DNA of 12,702 nucleotides from Acidimicrobiaceae bacterium. Lineage in GTDB: Bacteria; Actinomycetota; Acidimicrobiia; Acidimicrobiales; Aldehydirespiratoraceae. Within the stretch, counting starts at the first letter, position 1, and each line of letters begins with the position of its first letter. The translations under genes were made by a program, and so were the position numbers. The notes under the pieces were generated by a model, which searched no databases, was not told the DNA's origin, and saw only the letters and a list, made by a program, of their open reading frames with translations. The stretch spans positions 1 to 12,702 of the forward strand of contig VXNG01000184.1 of NCBI GenBank assembly GCA_009840695.1, read 5' to 3'. Shown here in pieces: positions 6,559 through 12,702 of this stretch.

Positions 6559-6575
6559 CAGCGGGAGTGCCGACA

Positions 6576-7364
6576 ATGAGCCGACGCTTCGAGGGACGCA
6601 ACGTCTTCGTGACCGGAGCCGGCAGCGGCTTCGGTCGCCGCACCGCCGAACTCTTCGCGACCGAGGGAGCCAGGAACCTCTACCTGGTCGACTACCAGCA
6701 GGAACGCCTGGACGCGGTCGCGCCCGTGATCGAGGACCTGGGGGCCACGCCGCACCTGCTCAACTGCGATCTCAGCGTCATGGAGAACTGCGCTGAAGCG
6801 GTGGATCAGGCTCTGGCCATCGATCCCAAGCTCGACGTCATGGTGTCGAATGCCGCCGCCTGGGACCTGTCGGAGTTCGTCGACGTGAGCGACGAGACCT
6901 GGCGCCGGATCCTGTCCGTGAACCTCGACGCCTACTTCGTGCTGAGCAACCGGGCGGCCCGGGCGATGAAGGAGACCGGCGGAGGCGTGATCCTGTTCAC
7001 GTCGTCGATCGCAGCGCTCGGGCACGGTCGAGGGTGCACGCCCTACTGCGTGGCCAAGACCGGCGTGGTGGCCCTGGCCAAGGCAATCGCAGTCGAGTGC
7101 GCCCCCTACAACATCCGGTGCAACTGCGTCTCGCCAGGTCCGGGCGACACCCAGCAGTCGGTCGACATCGTGGGCGAGGAGTTGATGGACAGGTGGCGCG
7201 CTGAGGGCTTCCCGGCGGTTCCCGCCAACCGCCTCACGTCGGTCGACGACATCGCTAACGCCTTCCTGTACCTCGCCTCCGACGAAGCCGCCTACGTGTC
7301 CGGAATCAACCTCGTCGTGGACGGCGCCCTCAGCGCCCAGACCTACGACGTGCCCGAGAGCTAA
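6576..7364 (+). CDS. Short-chain dehydrogenase/reductase (SDR), second copy, probably NAD-dependent
   Basis: This 262-residue classical SDR has TGAGSGFG at 13-20, Asp39 at the end of strand 2 ('YLVDY', which favours NAD over NADP), Ser143/Ser144 in 'LFTSSIAALG', Tyr157 and Lys161 (YCVAK), and 'CVSPGPGDT' then 'YVSGINLVVDG' at the C-terminus. The usual NNAG motif is changed to Ser91-Asn-Ala-Ala, keeping the Asn. The ATG at 6576 is preceded by GGGAG (6563-6567). The open frame runs further upstream inside the first SDR, but that part has no SDR character. It differs clearly from its neighbour, so this is a pair of distinct paralogues and not a recent duplication. It may act one step before or after it. 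Stop to the next gene is 12 bases, a tight operon. Confidence 0.92.
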   Translation: MSRRFEGRNVFVTGAGSGFGRRTAELFATEGARNLYLVDYQQERLDAVAPVIEDLGATPHLLNCDLSVMENCAEAVDQALAIDPKLDVMVSNAAAWDLSEFVDVSDETWRRILSVNLDAYFVLSNRAARAMKETGGGVILFTSSIAALGHGRGCTPYCVAKTGVVALAKAIAVECAPYNIRCNCVSPGPGDTQQSVDIVGEELMDRWRAEGFPAVPANRLTSVDDIANAFLYLASDEAAYVSGINLVVDGALSAQTYDVPES

Positions 7365-7376
7365 GGGGACAACCTC

Positions 7377-8126
7377 GTGAGACTTACATCTGACGTTCAT
7401 CTGGTGGGGGGCGGCACGCTCAGCGGCTTCGGCGTCTCGTCAGACTTCGACGCGCACTGCTATCTGCTCGACGGCGGCGGTGAGCAGGTCCTTGTCGAGT
7501 GCGGTATGGGCACCGACACCGGATACCAGCGCGTCACCGGCAACATCAGGAGCGCCGGCTTCGATCCGGCTGCCGTCACCAGGCTGTTCCTGACCCACCA
7601 CCACACCGACCACGCGGGAGGTGCGTCGGTCTACCGCGAGCGCCTCGGGCTGGCCGTCGCGACCGGAGCCGCCACCGGGCGAGCGCTCGAGACGGGCGAC
7701 CATGAGGCCACGTCCTTTGCTCGGGCTCAGGCCGCCGGGATCTTCCCCGACGGCTATTCCTACGAGCCCTGTCCTGTCGATGACCGGCTGACCGACGGCG
7801 CTCAGCGATGGGTGGGCCGCCTGACGCTCACCTATCTCGACACGCCGGGCCACTGCGGCGGGCACGGGTCGTACCTGGTGGAAGGGGGCGAGCAGACGTA
7901 CCTCTTCGCCGGCGACGCCGTATTCGCGTGGGGAAAGCTGCACCTGCAGGCCATTCCGGACTGCGACCTCCAGGCCTCGCTCGCGACCGTGCTGGCGCTG
8001 GCCGAGTTGGAGTTCGATGCGCTCCTCCCGGGCCACGGCGCCATCGCCCTCCATGACGGCAAGGCGCACATCGGGATGGCCAAGGACGCGATCGATCAGC
8101 TCGCCGTGCCGCCGAGGCTGGTCTGA
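7377..8126 (+). CDS. Metallo-beta-lactamase-fold hydrolase
   Basis: This 249-residue protein has the binuclear metal site of the MBL fold. It carries His74-x-His76-x-Asp78-His79 ('THHHTDHAGG'), His159 in 'DTPGHCGGHGSYLV', the bridging Asp180 in 'FAGDAVF', and His220 in 'LLPGHG'. All metal ligands are present, so it should be an active hydrolase of an ester, lactone, thioester or similar bond. The substrate is not predictable. The GTG start at 7377 is chosen because AAGGGG (7363-7368) lies 8 bases before it and the stop of the second SDR overlaps this Shine-Dalgarno. It is the last gene of the operon. In context it could hydrolyse a lactone or ester product of the dehydrogenases (inference). 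Two Cys at 131-160 ('PCPVD', 'GHCGG') are not part of the core motif. Confidence 0.92.
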   Translation: MRLTSDVHLVGGGTLSGFGVSSDFDAHCYLLDGGGEQVLVECGMGTDTGYQRVTGNIRSAGFDPAAVTRLFLTHHHTDHAGGASVYRERLGLAVATGAATGRALETGDHEATSFARAQAAGIFPDGYSYEPCPVDDRLTDGAQRWVGRLTLTYLDTPGHCGGHGSYLVEGGEQTYLFAGDAVFAWGKLHLQAIPDCDLQASLATVLALAELEFDALLPGHGAIALHDGKAHIGMAKDAIDQLAVPPRLV

Positions 8127-8159
8127 GGCGAAGCGCGTCCAAGCGCAGGGCTACGCCTC
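8125..8159. terminator. Possible bidirectional hairpin between convergent genes
   Basis: GAGGCG (8125-8130) pairs with CGCCTC (8154-8159), and inside it GCGC (8133-8136) can pair with GCGC (8143-8146) across a 6-base loop. The structure spans both stop codons of the converging MBL and enolase-superfamily genes. It has no T-run on either strand and an uneven interior, so it is only a weak terminator candidate. Confidence 0.3.
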
Positions 8160-9272
8160 GATCACGGACCGGTCGACCGTCAGCTGTTCCAGAAGGTCGG
8201 GCTTGGGCGCGGGGGCGATGCCGGCCTCCTCGCCGGCGACGGCGTGCCACCCGCCGTCGCTCGATGTCTCGAAGGACACGGCGGGTTCCGCCAGATCCTC
8301 GGCATAGAAGCGGGACGAGGGGAAGATGTCGGCCGGATAGGTGAAGTTCTCGAGCGTGGCCAGAGCGAGGCAGACGGCTGCGCCGACGCCGCTCTCCAGC
8401 ATGCCGCCCACCCAGCATGGGACGCCGGCATCCCGGCAGAGATCGTGGATCGACCTAGCCACCGTCAGCCCGCCGACCCGACCCGGCTTTACGTTGACAT
8501 ACCGGCAGCTTCCCAGTTCGACGGCGTGCTCGGCACTCTTGACGGAGACGATGCTCTCGTCAAGGCACACTGGCGTGTCGATCTGCGCCTGGAGCTTCGC
8601 GTGGTCGAGGAGGTCGTCGTGCTGCAGCGGCTGCTCGATCATGGCCAGCTCGAACCGGTCGACGGCGCGGAAGAGATCCAGATCGGACAGCCGGAAGGCC
8701 GCGTTGCAGTCGATGTGGGCGGTGAGGTCGGGAAACGTGGAGCGCACGGCCTCCAGCATGTTGAGGTCCCATCCCGGCCGGAACTTGAGCTTCACGCGCC
8801 GGCAGCCGGCCCGGACGGCATCATCCACCGCGGCCACGAGATCGTCGAGCGAGTCCATGACGCCGAAGTCGGCTCCGACCTCCACCCGATTGCGGCGGCC
8901 ACCGAGGAGAGTGTGCAGGGGCTCGCCGGCACGGCGCGCTTCGAGGACCCACCAGGCCACATCGAGCGCAGCCTTGGCGAAATAGTTGCCCTTGAAGTGA
9001 GAGAGCCTCTCCTGGAGCAGATCACCGGAATCGAAATCGGCGTCGACAACGGCGGGCGCGAGCCAGTCGCGGAGCATCGCGAAGGCGCCTCCGGCGTACT
9101 CGGCGCTGTAGCCGGGCGCCCCGAAGGGACACGATTCGGACCACGCTTCGAGTTCCCCACTGGTGACCTGTAGCAGCAGGCTGTCGATGGCTGGAATCTC
9201 GTGTGACGCGGTTCTCCACGGGTACAGCAGCGGCATGGTGACGTGCCGGACCTCGACACGGTCGATCCTCAT
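8151..9272 (-). CDS. Enolase-superfamily enzyme, OSBS / N-acylamino-acid racemase type
   Basis: This 373-residue enzyme belongs to the muconate-lactonizing subgroup of the enolase superfamily. It shows the strand-2 Lys161-x-Lys163 ('VKLKF'), metal ligands Asp188 ('HIDCN'), Glu213 ('MIEQPL') and Asp238 ('CLDES'), and the second catalytic Lys262 in 'NVKPGRVGGL', followed by 'GGMLESGVG'. The Lys/Lys pair and this last loop are typical of o-succinylbenzoate synthase and N-succinylamino-acid racemase. Sugar-acid dehydratases of the mandelate-racemase subgroup carry His-Asp instead. No other menaquinone gene is present, so a racemase or related role fits the context better, but the family is known to be promiscuous. 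ATG 9272 is chosen because family members begin 'MRI..VE.R.V'; TTG 9290 would add 6 residues. Neither has a clear Shine-Dalgarno. It is 94 bases downstream of the EthD gene, likely co-transcribed. Confidence 0.9.
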   Translation of the reverse strand: MRIDRVEVRHVTMPLLYPWRTASHEIPAIDSLLLQVTSGELEAWSESCPFGAPGYSAEYAGGAFAMLRDWLAPAVVDADFDSGDLLQERLSHFKGNYFAKAALDVAWWVLEARRAGEPLHTLLGGRRNRVEVGADFGVMDSLDDLVAAVDDAVRAGCRRVKLKFRPGWDLNMLEAVRSTFPDLTAHIDCNAAFRLSDLDLFRAVDRFELAMIEQPLQHDDLLDHAKLQAQIDTPVCLDESIVSVKSAEHAVELGSCRYVNVKPGRVGGLTVARSIHDLCRDAGVPCWVGGMLESGVGAAVCLALATLENFTYPADIFPSSRFYAEDLAEPAVSFETSSDGGWHAVAGEEAGIAPAPKPDLLEQLTVDRSVIEA

Positions 9273-9366
9273 CGGGCCGTGAGCCAGCAAGACCCGCCTG
9301 GATTGGGTTGCCGAGTTGAGAAGGGTCCTGGACGCCCCGAAGTCATCGACGTAGGGATTTCTCTCG

Positions 9367-9732
9367 CTAGGCCAGCCAGGCCTGCCTGCTCAAGGTGCCG
9401 CCCCTCGGGATGGGAGGCGGGATGTAGACGTGCTCCTTCGTCACCCAGAACGTCCCGGTGGTCTTGGCGTAGTTCGAGACGTCCGCCCAGGCGACCTCCA
9501 TCTCGGGCGTCTCGCCCGCCTTCTCGAACGCGTCCAGGTCATCCCACCACTGCTCGATGAACGCCTCGGCGTGGAGTTCTCCCTGCACTTTCCTGATCAC
9601 CTCGGAGACCACGTAGCCGCGCATCGGGCCGATCTTCGCCGAGATGGGCGCGTGGACGTCCCGCCAGTAGTCGAAGAACTCCTGGGTCGTGAAGTCGTCG
9701 CGCTTGTACGCAGTGCCGATTACCTTGATCAT
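9367..9732 (-). CDS. EthD-domain protein (dimeric ferredoxin-like barrel)
   Basis: This 121-residue protein matches the EthD family. The N-terminal 'KVIGTAYKRDDFTTQEFFDYWRD' gives the first strand and helix, followed by 'VHAPISAKIGPMRGYV' with His27. A mid-region 'AFIEQWWDDLDAFEKA' and a C-terminal strand 'GTFWVTKEHVYIP' follow. These proteins form dimeric alpha/beta barrels; some take part in ether or aromatic degradation, others are isomerases or have no known role. ATG 9732 is the start: TGGAGG lies just upstream (9744-9739), and the TTG at 9744 is part of that site. A promoter and repeated GGTCA half-sites lie directly upstream. Being joined to the OSBS/racemase-like gene suggests both act on the same small-molecule route. 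Confidence 0.85.
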   Translation of the reverse strand: MIKVIGTAYKRDDFTTQEFFDYWRDVHAPISAKIGPMRGYVVSEVIRKVQGELHAEAFIEQWWDDLDAFEKAGETPEMEVAWADVSNYAKTTGTFWVTKEHVYIPPPIPRGGTLSRQAWLA

Positions 9733-9751
9733 GGTGGCCTCCAAAGTCGTA

Positions 9752-9783
9752 GGTCAGGCGATCCTATTGACCCAGGAATGACC
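9752..9783. promoter_or_regulatory. Candidate operator: three GGTCA/TGACC half-sites
   Basis: GGTCA (9752-9756) and TGACC (9768-9772) form an inverted repeat with an 11-base spacer, and a third half-site TGACC sits at 9779-9783, 11 bases after the start of the second. They overlap the -10 at 9761-9766 of the promoter before the EthD gene, a position suited to repression. Which regulator would bind is unknown; none is encoded in the window. Confidence 0.35.
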
Positions 9784-9789
9784 GTTCCA
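9761..9789 (-). promoter_or_regulatory. Putative promoter for the EthD / enolase-superfamily operon
   Basis: On the minus strand TGGAAC (9789-9784) and TAGGAT (9766-9761) are 17 bases apart. TAGGAT is a good TAnnnT -10; the -35 is poor for a housekeeping sigma. Transcription would start near 9754, giving a leader of about 22 bases that contains the TGGAGG site. This is the only gene start in the right third with both a clear -10 and a clear Shine-Dalgarno. Confidence 0.4.
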
Positions 9790-9827
9790 GAGGACCGGCC
9801 CACGACCCGGCGGCCGCAGGAGGCGTC

Positions 9828-10613
9828 TCAGCCCATCTCCCCGGTGGTGATGAGCTGCACGAGATCACGCCGGGTGACTCCCTCAAGCTCCAAGTCGGCG
9901 ACGGCCTCGCCATGGCGAAGCACGACGGCCCGCGAGCAGACGTCGAGCACCGCCTGGATGTTGTGGCTGATCAGGACAACCACCAGGCCCTGGTCTCGGA
10001 GAGTCGTTATCAGCTCGAGAACCAGGCGGGCCTGCTCGACGCCCAGAGCGGCGGCCGGCTCATCCATCAGAACAATCCGGCGACCCCAGGCCACTGAGCG
10101 CCCCACTGCTACCGCCTGACGCTGGCCGCCGGAGAGCTTCTCAACCGCATTGCGAACCGACGGAATGCTGATGCGAAGACCCTCAAGGATCTCCTTGGCC
10201 TCCCGGTGCATCCGGCGCTTGTTCATCCACCTCAGGGCGCGGGGACCGGACAGGATCTCCCGGTTCAGGAACAGGTTGCCGCTCACGTCCAGGGTGTCGA
10301 TGAGGGCCAGGTCCTGGTGAACCGTCTCGATCCCGAGCTGGCGGGCTTCGAGGGGAGACGAGATGCTGACCTCCTCGCCCTCGAGAAGGATCTGGCCGGC
10401 GTCGGGCGCGATGATCCCGGCCAGGCAGTTGATCAGCGTCGATTTCCCGGCGCCGTTGTCGCCGATCAGACCCATCACCTCGCCGGCCCTCACACCGAAG
10501 CTGACGCCGTTGAGCGCCCTTACCGCCCCGAAGGACTTCTCGATGTCGCGAACCTCGAGCGCGGCATCCTCGACCGGCGCGGCCTGCGGAAGAACGGGCT
10601 GCGGCGAGGTCAT
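9828..10613 (-). CDS. CUT2 (ribose-type) sugar ABC transporter ATP-binding protein, single domain
   Basis: This 261-residue cytoplasmic ATPase has one ABC domain: Walker A GDNGAGKST at 51-59, Q-loop Gln100 in 'ETVHQDLAL', signature LSGGQ at 160-164, Walker B 'IVLMDEPAAAL' with Asp184/Glu185, and switch His217 in 'LISHN'. 'GDNGAGKSTLI' and 'VHQDLALIDTLDV' are characteristic of the RbsA/XylG/FrcA group. Classical RbsA has two fused ABC domains (about 500 residues); here there is one, so it must work as a homodimer, as in the FrcA type. The D-loop usually reads ALD/ALG; here it is 'AALGVEQ', a common variant. Its ATG overlaps the permease TGA by 4 bases (ATGA), so the two are translationally coupled. 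The first 18 residues are a nonconserved extension. Confidence 0.94.
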   Translation of the reverse strand: MTSPQPVLPQAAPVEDAALEVRDIEKSFGAVRALNGVSFGVRAGEVMGLIGDNGAGKSTLINCLAGIIAPDAGQILLEGEEVSISSPLEARQLGIETVHQDLALIDTLDVSGNLFLNREILSGPRALRWMNKRRMHREAKEILEGLRISIPSVRNAVEKLSGGQRQAVAVGRSVAWGRRIVLMDEPAAALGVEQARLVLELITTLRDQGLVVVLISHNIQAVLDVCSRAVVLRHGEAVADLELEGVTRRDLVQLITTGEMG

Positions 10614-11647
10614 GTCCCACCCGCGGCCCGACGGGCCACATACTTGCTGAGAGCATCGAGCGCGGCCGCCGCTACCAGAGCCAGCCCGGCGCTCACCCTC
10701 ACCCAGAACGGCTTGGCTCCGAGCAGCAGCAAGCCATCGTTCAGCACGCCGATGAACAGCACGCCGGCCACGACCCCCAGAAGATTCCCCTTGCCGCCTC
10801 CGAACGCCACCCCGCCGAGCAGCACCGCGCTCAGGACGGCGATCTCGTCGCCATCGCCGAGGGTTGGAGGCGCCGCGTTCAGCCGTGAGACGGAGATGAC
10901 CGCTCCGAGCCCGGCCGCCAGGCCACTGGCTATGTACAGCATCAGGGGCAGCCGGAATAGGTCGATCCCGGCCCGCCGGGCGGCCTCGGGGTTGACGCCC
11001 AGAGCCATCACGTGGCGACCCCAGGTCGTCCTGGTGTGGAAGATGGCGCCGATGATGAAGACCGCGGCCGCGATCACCACCGGATACGGAATGGGCGTTC
11101 CTGGGAGCAGGTTGCGGCCCAGCGCCCTGAAACTCCTGTCCCAGCCGCTGGGAACGTCCCCGTCGCTGATCACCAGCGTGAAACCCCGGACCGCGGTGAA
11201 GAAGCCGAGACTCACCACGATGGGCGCGAACCGGAGCCGGGTGGCCAGCACGCCCTGGGCCCCACCGGTGGCACCCCCAATTGCGACAGCGAGAACCACC
11301 GCGAGAAGGGCAGGCGTCTCCGCCTCCAGCATCCGGCCCAGCACCATGGCGGACAGACCGAGAGTCGAGCCGACCGCGAAGTCGATGTAGCCCGACATCA
11401 GCAGCAGCGCGCTGGGCACCGCCATGATCCCCACCACCGCCACCTGCAGGAATACGAGGCGGATGTTGTCGGTGGTCATGAACTTGTCCGACTGGGACCA
11501 GAAGAACAGCACCTCGACCAGCAGGGCGATGACTATCCCGTTGCGTAGCGACCAGGCCCTGGCCCGGGCGATGCGCGGTCCGGAGTCGATTCCGACCGTG
11601 CTCGCCGGGCCAGGGCCTGAGATCGAAGGAGTCAGATTCTCCGACAT
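10610..11647 (-). CDS. CUT2 (ribose-type) sugar ABC transporter permease
   Basis: This 345-residue inner-membrane permease of the RbsC/BPD_transp_2 family begins with about 33 polar cytoplasmic residues, then multiple hydrophobic spans. Recognisable motifs are 'GYIDFAVGS' (86-94; usually GGIDLSVGS), the EAA-like cytoplasmic loop 'GRHVMALGVNPEAARRAGI' (210-228) that meets the ATPase, and 'LGGVAFGGGKG' (277-287). The first of these is normally GG-I-D-L-S-V-G; here Gly to Tyr and Leu-Ser to Phe-Ala are small departures. A homodimer would form the channel. It follows the binding-protein gene by 59 bases, which hold no clear terminator, and overlaps the ATPase gene. The substrate may be a sugar or an unrelated small molecule such as a polyol. 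Confidence 0.94.
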   Translation of the reverse strand: MSENLTPSISGPGPASTVGIDSGPRIARARAWSLRNGIVIALLVEVLFFWSQSDKFMTTDNIRLVFLQVAVVGIMAVPSALLLMSGYIDFAVGSTLGLSAMVLGRMLEAETPALLAVVLAVAIGGATGGAQGVLATRLRFAPIVVSLGFFTAVRGFTLVISDGDVPSGWDRSFRALGRNLLPGTPIPYPVVIAAAVFIIGAIFHTRTTWGRHVMALGVNPEAARRAGIDLFRLPLMLYIASGLAAGLGAVISVSRLNAAPPTLGDGDEIAVLSAVLLGGVAFGGGKGNLLGVVAGVLFIGVLNDGLLLLGAKPFWVRVSAGLALVAAAALDALSKYVARRAAGGT

Positions 11648-11706
11648 TGGCTCATGGATGGCACCAGATCAGTGGACTTGGCGCAACATCCTAGAGCGTT
11701 ACCGGA

Positions 11707-12702
11707 TCAGCCGCCGGTGAACTCGGCGTACAGGTTCAGCAGGTCCTGAGCGTCCTGCGGGCTGTTCGCCGACATGAGCTGGTATCCCATGTGCACGACC
11801 GCGTCCGCCGATCCGGACTCGATCTTGCCTTCGAGGATGTCAGCCGGGAGGTCGACGACCGTCTGGCCGAGCTCGTGGAGCAGCAGGGAGGAACTGGCGC
11901 GGTAGATACCGCCCTCTCCTCCGCCTGCGGCCACGAGCTCCAGAGCCTCGTTCTGGCCGTCAATGCCGGCCACGAAGAATGTGCTCGCATCGCGGCCCGC
12001 CTCGATCTCGCCGAGGATCGCCTCGTAGGCGCCCATCGCTCCGGCGTCGTTGACTCCGATCACCATGGCGATGTTCGGATTCGCCTGGAAGAAGACCTGG
12101 GTGTCATCCAGACCCTGAGGGATGGATATCGCCTCGGACTCGAGAGGCGCCACTCCGGTGGCCTCGGTGATTATGTCGCGGATCGGGTCTGTGCGGTCCG
12201 TGCACGGCTGCCCGCATCCGTCATAGGTGAACAGCACCCACGAGAAGTCGTTCTGGTCACCGGTGAAGTCCTCGTTGAACCACCTCAGCGCTTCGGCCGC
12301 GACGGACTCGCCCGCGCCCCGGTTGTCCCAGAGGATGGCGCCGTCGCCGGTCTCCGGGATCTCGCTGGCGTAGCCGACTACGACGATTCCCTTGGCCTCG
12401 GCATCCTCGAGCGTCGGGGCCAGGGCGTCGATGCCGCATATCGGCACGACAACGATGGCGTCGACATCCTGGACGACGAAGTTCTCGACGTCGCGGACTT
12501 GCGCGTCGCAGTCGCCGTTGGCCGCACCCTCCAGGAACTCGTAGCCGCGGATCTCAGCCTGCAAGCGAGCCGGACCGGCCACGATCTTGTATATGCCGAC
12601 CTGTTCGTTGCCGAAGCTGAAGGCGATGGTTCCGCCTTCCTCCATGGGCTCCTCAGCCGGCTCCTCCATGGGCTCCTCCATGGGCTCCTCAGCCGGCTCC
12701 TC
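11707..12702 (-). CDS. Sugar-type ABC transporter substrate-binding lipoprotein, N-terminus cut by window edge
   Basis: This is a periplasmic-binding-protein-like domain of type I (RbsB group), probably an extracellular lipoprotein; the signal peptide and lipobox lie beyond the window. After a Glu/Pro/Met linker the domain begins 'GGTIAFSFGNEQVGIYKIVAG', then 'DAIVVVPICGIDALAPTLEDAEAKGIVVVGYAS' (the typical first-lobe return), 'NPNIAMVIGVNDAGAMGAYEAI' and 'FFVAGIDGQNEALELV' of the second lobe, and ends with 'AEFTGG'. Four Cys occur in the visible part; 'GCGQPC' could form a disulfide. The frame stays open to the last base, so ATG 12681 inside the repeat is not the start. It is the first gene of the binding protein-permease-ATPase operon. 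Its ligand is unknown. Confidence 0.93.
   Translation of the reverse strand, partial: EEPAEEPMEEPMEEPAEEPMEEGGTIAFSFGNEQVGIYKIVAGPARLQAEIRGYEFLEGAANGDCDAQVRDVENFVVQDVDAIVVVPICGIDALAPTLEDAEAKGIVVVGYASEIPETGDGAILWDNRGAGESVAAEALRWFNEDFTGDQNDFSWVLFTYDGCGQPCTDRTDPIRDIITEATGVAPLESEAISIPQGLDDTQVFFQANPNIAMVIGVNDAGAMGAYEAILGEIEAGRDASTFFVAGIDGQNEALELVAAGGGEGGIYRASSSLLLHELGQTVVDLPADILEGKIESGSADAVVHMGYQLMSANSPQDAQDLLNLYAEFTGG
12647..12702 (-). repeat. 12-base tandem repeats encoding a Glu-Glu-Pro linker
   Basis: Four complete 12-base units and two thirds of a fifth run to the window edge, alternating between GGCTCCTCAGCC and GGCTCCTCCATG on the plus strand. They encode Glu-Glu-Pro followed by Ala or Met. 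The tract is likely longer outside the window. It is the flexible linker between the lipid anchor and the binding domain, and its length may vary between strains by slippage or recombination. Confidence 0.9.

Noticed and set aside
6159..6575. N-terminal extension of the second SDR
   Set aside because: It is an out-of-frame reading of the first SDR; the Rossmann motif begins 13 residues after ATG 6576, as normal.
5764..6576. Minus-strand open frame of 270 codons opposite the first SDR
   Set aside because: It is antisense to an SDR with all catalytic motifs, and no domain is recognisable.
9733..9744. TTG start at 9744 for the EthD gene
   Set aside because: The TTG is part of the TGGAGG ribosome binding site for ATG 9732.
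1..12702. Defence system, mobile element, CRISPR array, riboswitch or tRNA
   Set aside because: No repeats with spacers, transposase or integrase genes, terminal inverted repeats, tRNA-like folds or defence domains were found by reading both strands. All gaps over 50 bases are short, and the largest (9273-9366, 94 bases) shows nothing recognisable.

Overview
The window looks like a piece of a bacterial chromosome from a GC-rich actinobacterium. Codon third positions are almost all G or C, GTG starts occur, and one gene may be leaderless. The substrate-binding protein at the right edge carries a Glu/Pro-rich linker of the kind common in actinobacterial lipoproteins. An Acidimicrobiia-like host would fit, but that is a guess from style, not a phylogenetic result. 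No rRNA, tRNA, CRISPR array, transposase, integrase or phage gene is visible. The content is catabolic and transport metabolism, not defence or mobility, and I see no convincing wholly new system.

Layout from left to right. (1) A plus-strand operon (1-2907) holds the end of a DppB-type permease, a DppD-type ATPase, an alpha/beta-hydrolase-fold protein that has lost its catalytic serine, and a COG3618-like amidohydrolase/lactonase. (2) Converging on it is a minus-strand pair (5146-2913): a DppF-type ATPase and a class I/II PLP aminotransferase separated by 2 bases. (3) A 52-base divergent promoter region at 5147-5198 leads into a second plus-strand operon (5199-8126): a pyridoxamine-phosphate-oxidase-fold flavoprotein, two short-chain dehydrogenases and a metallo-beta-lactamase-fold hydrolase. 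The first dehydrogenase has a perfect ribosome binding site but no orthodox start codon where one is expected. (4) The right third is all minus strand. It holds a CUT2/ribose-type ABC transporter (binding protein, permease, single-domain ATPase; 12702-9828), then an EthD-domain protein and an enolase-superfamily enzyme of the OSBS/N-acylamino-acid racemase type (9732-8151).

How it may work together (inference): two uptake systems feed a set of oxidoreductases and hydrolases. One is peptide/nickel-type, with its two ATPases encoded on opposite strands 2.7 kb apart; the other is sugar-type. The dehydrogenases could oxidise alcohols or sugars, the amidohydrolase and the metallo-hydrolase could open lactones or esters, and the aminotransferase and racemase-like enzyme point to amino-acid derivatives. 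No transcriptional regulator lies inside the window, so control must come from outside or from regulators acting on the small promoter regions described here.

The observations most worth checking are the missing start codon at 5785, the dead-looking hydrolase at 1336-2013, the 20-base near-perfect repeat at the dppB-dppD junction where dppC would be expected, the overlapping divergent promoters at 5133-5183, and the repeated GGTCA half-sites upstream of the EthD gene.
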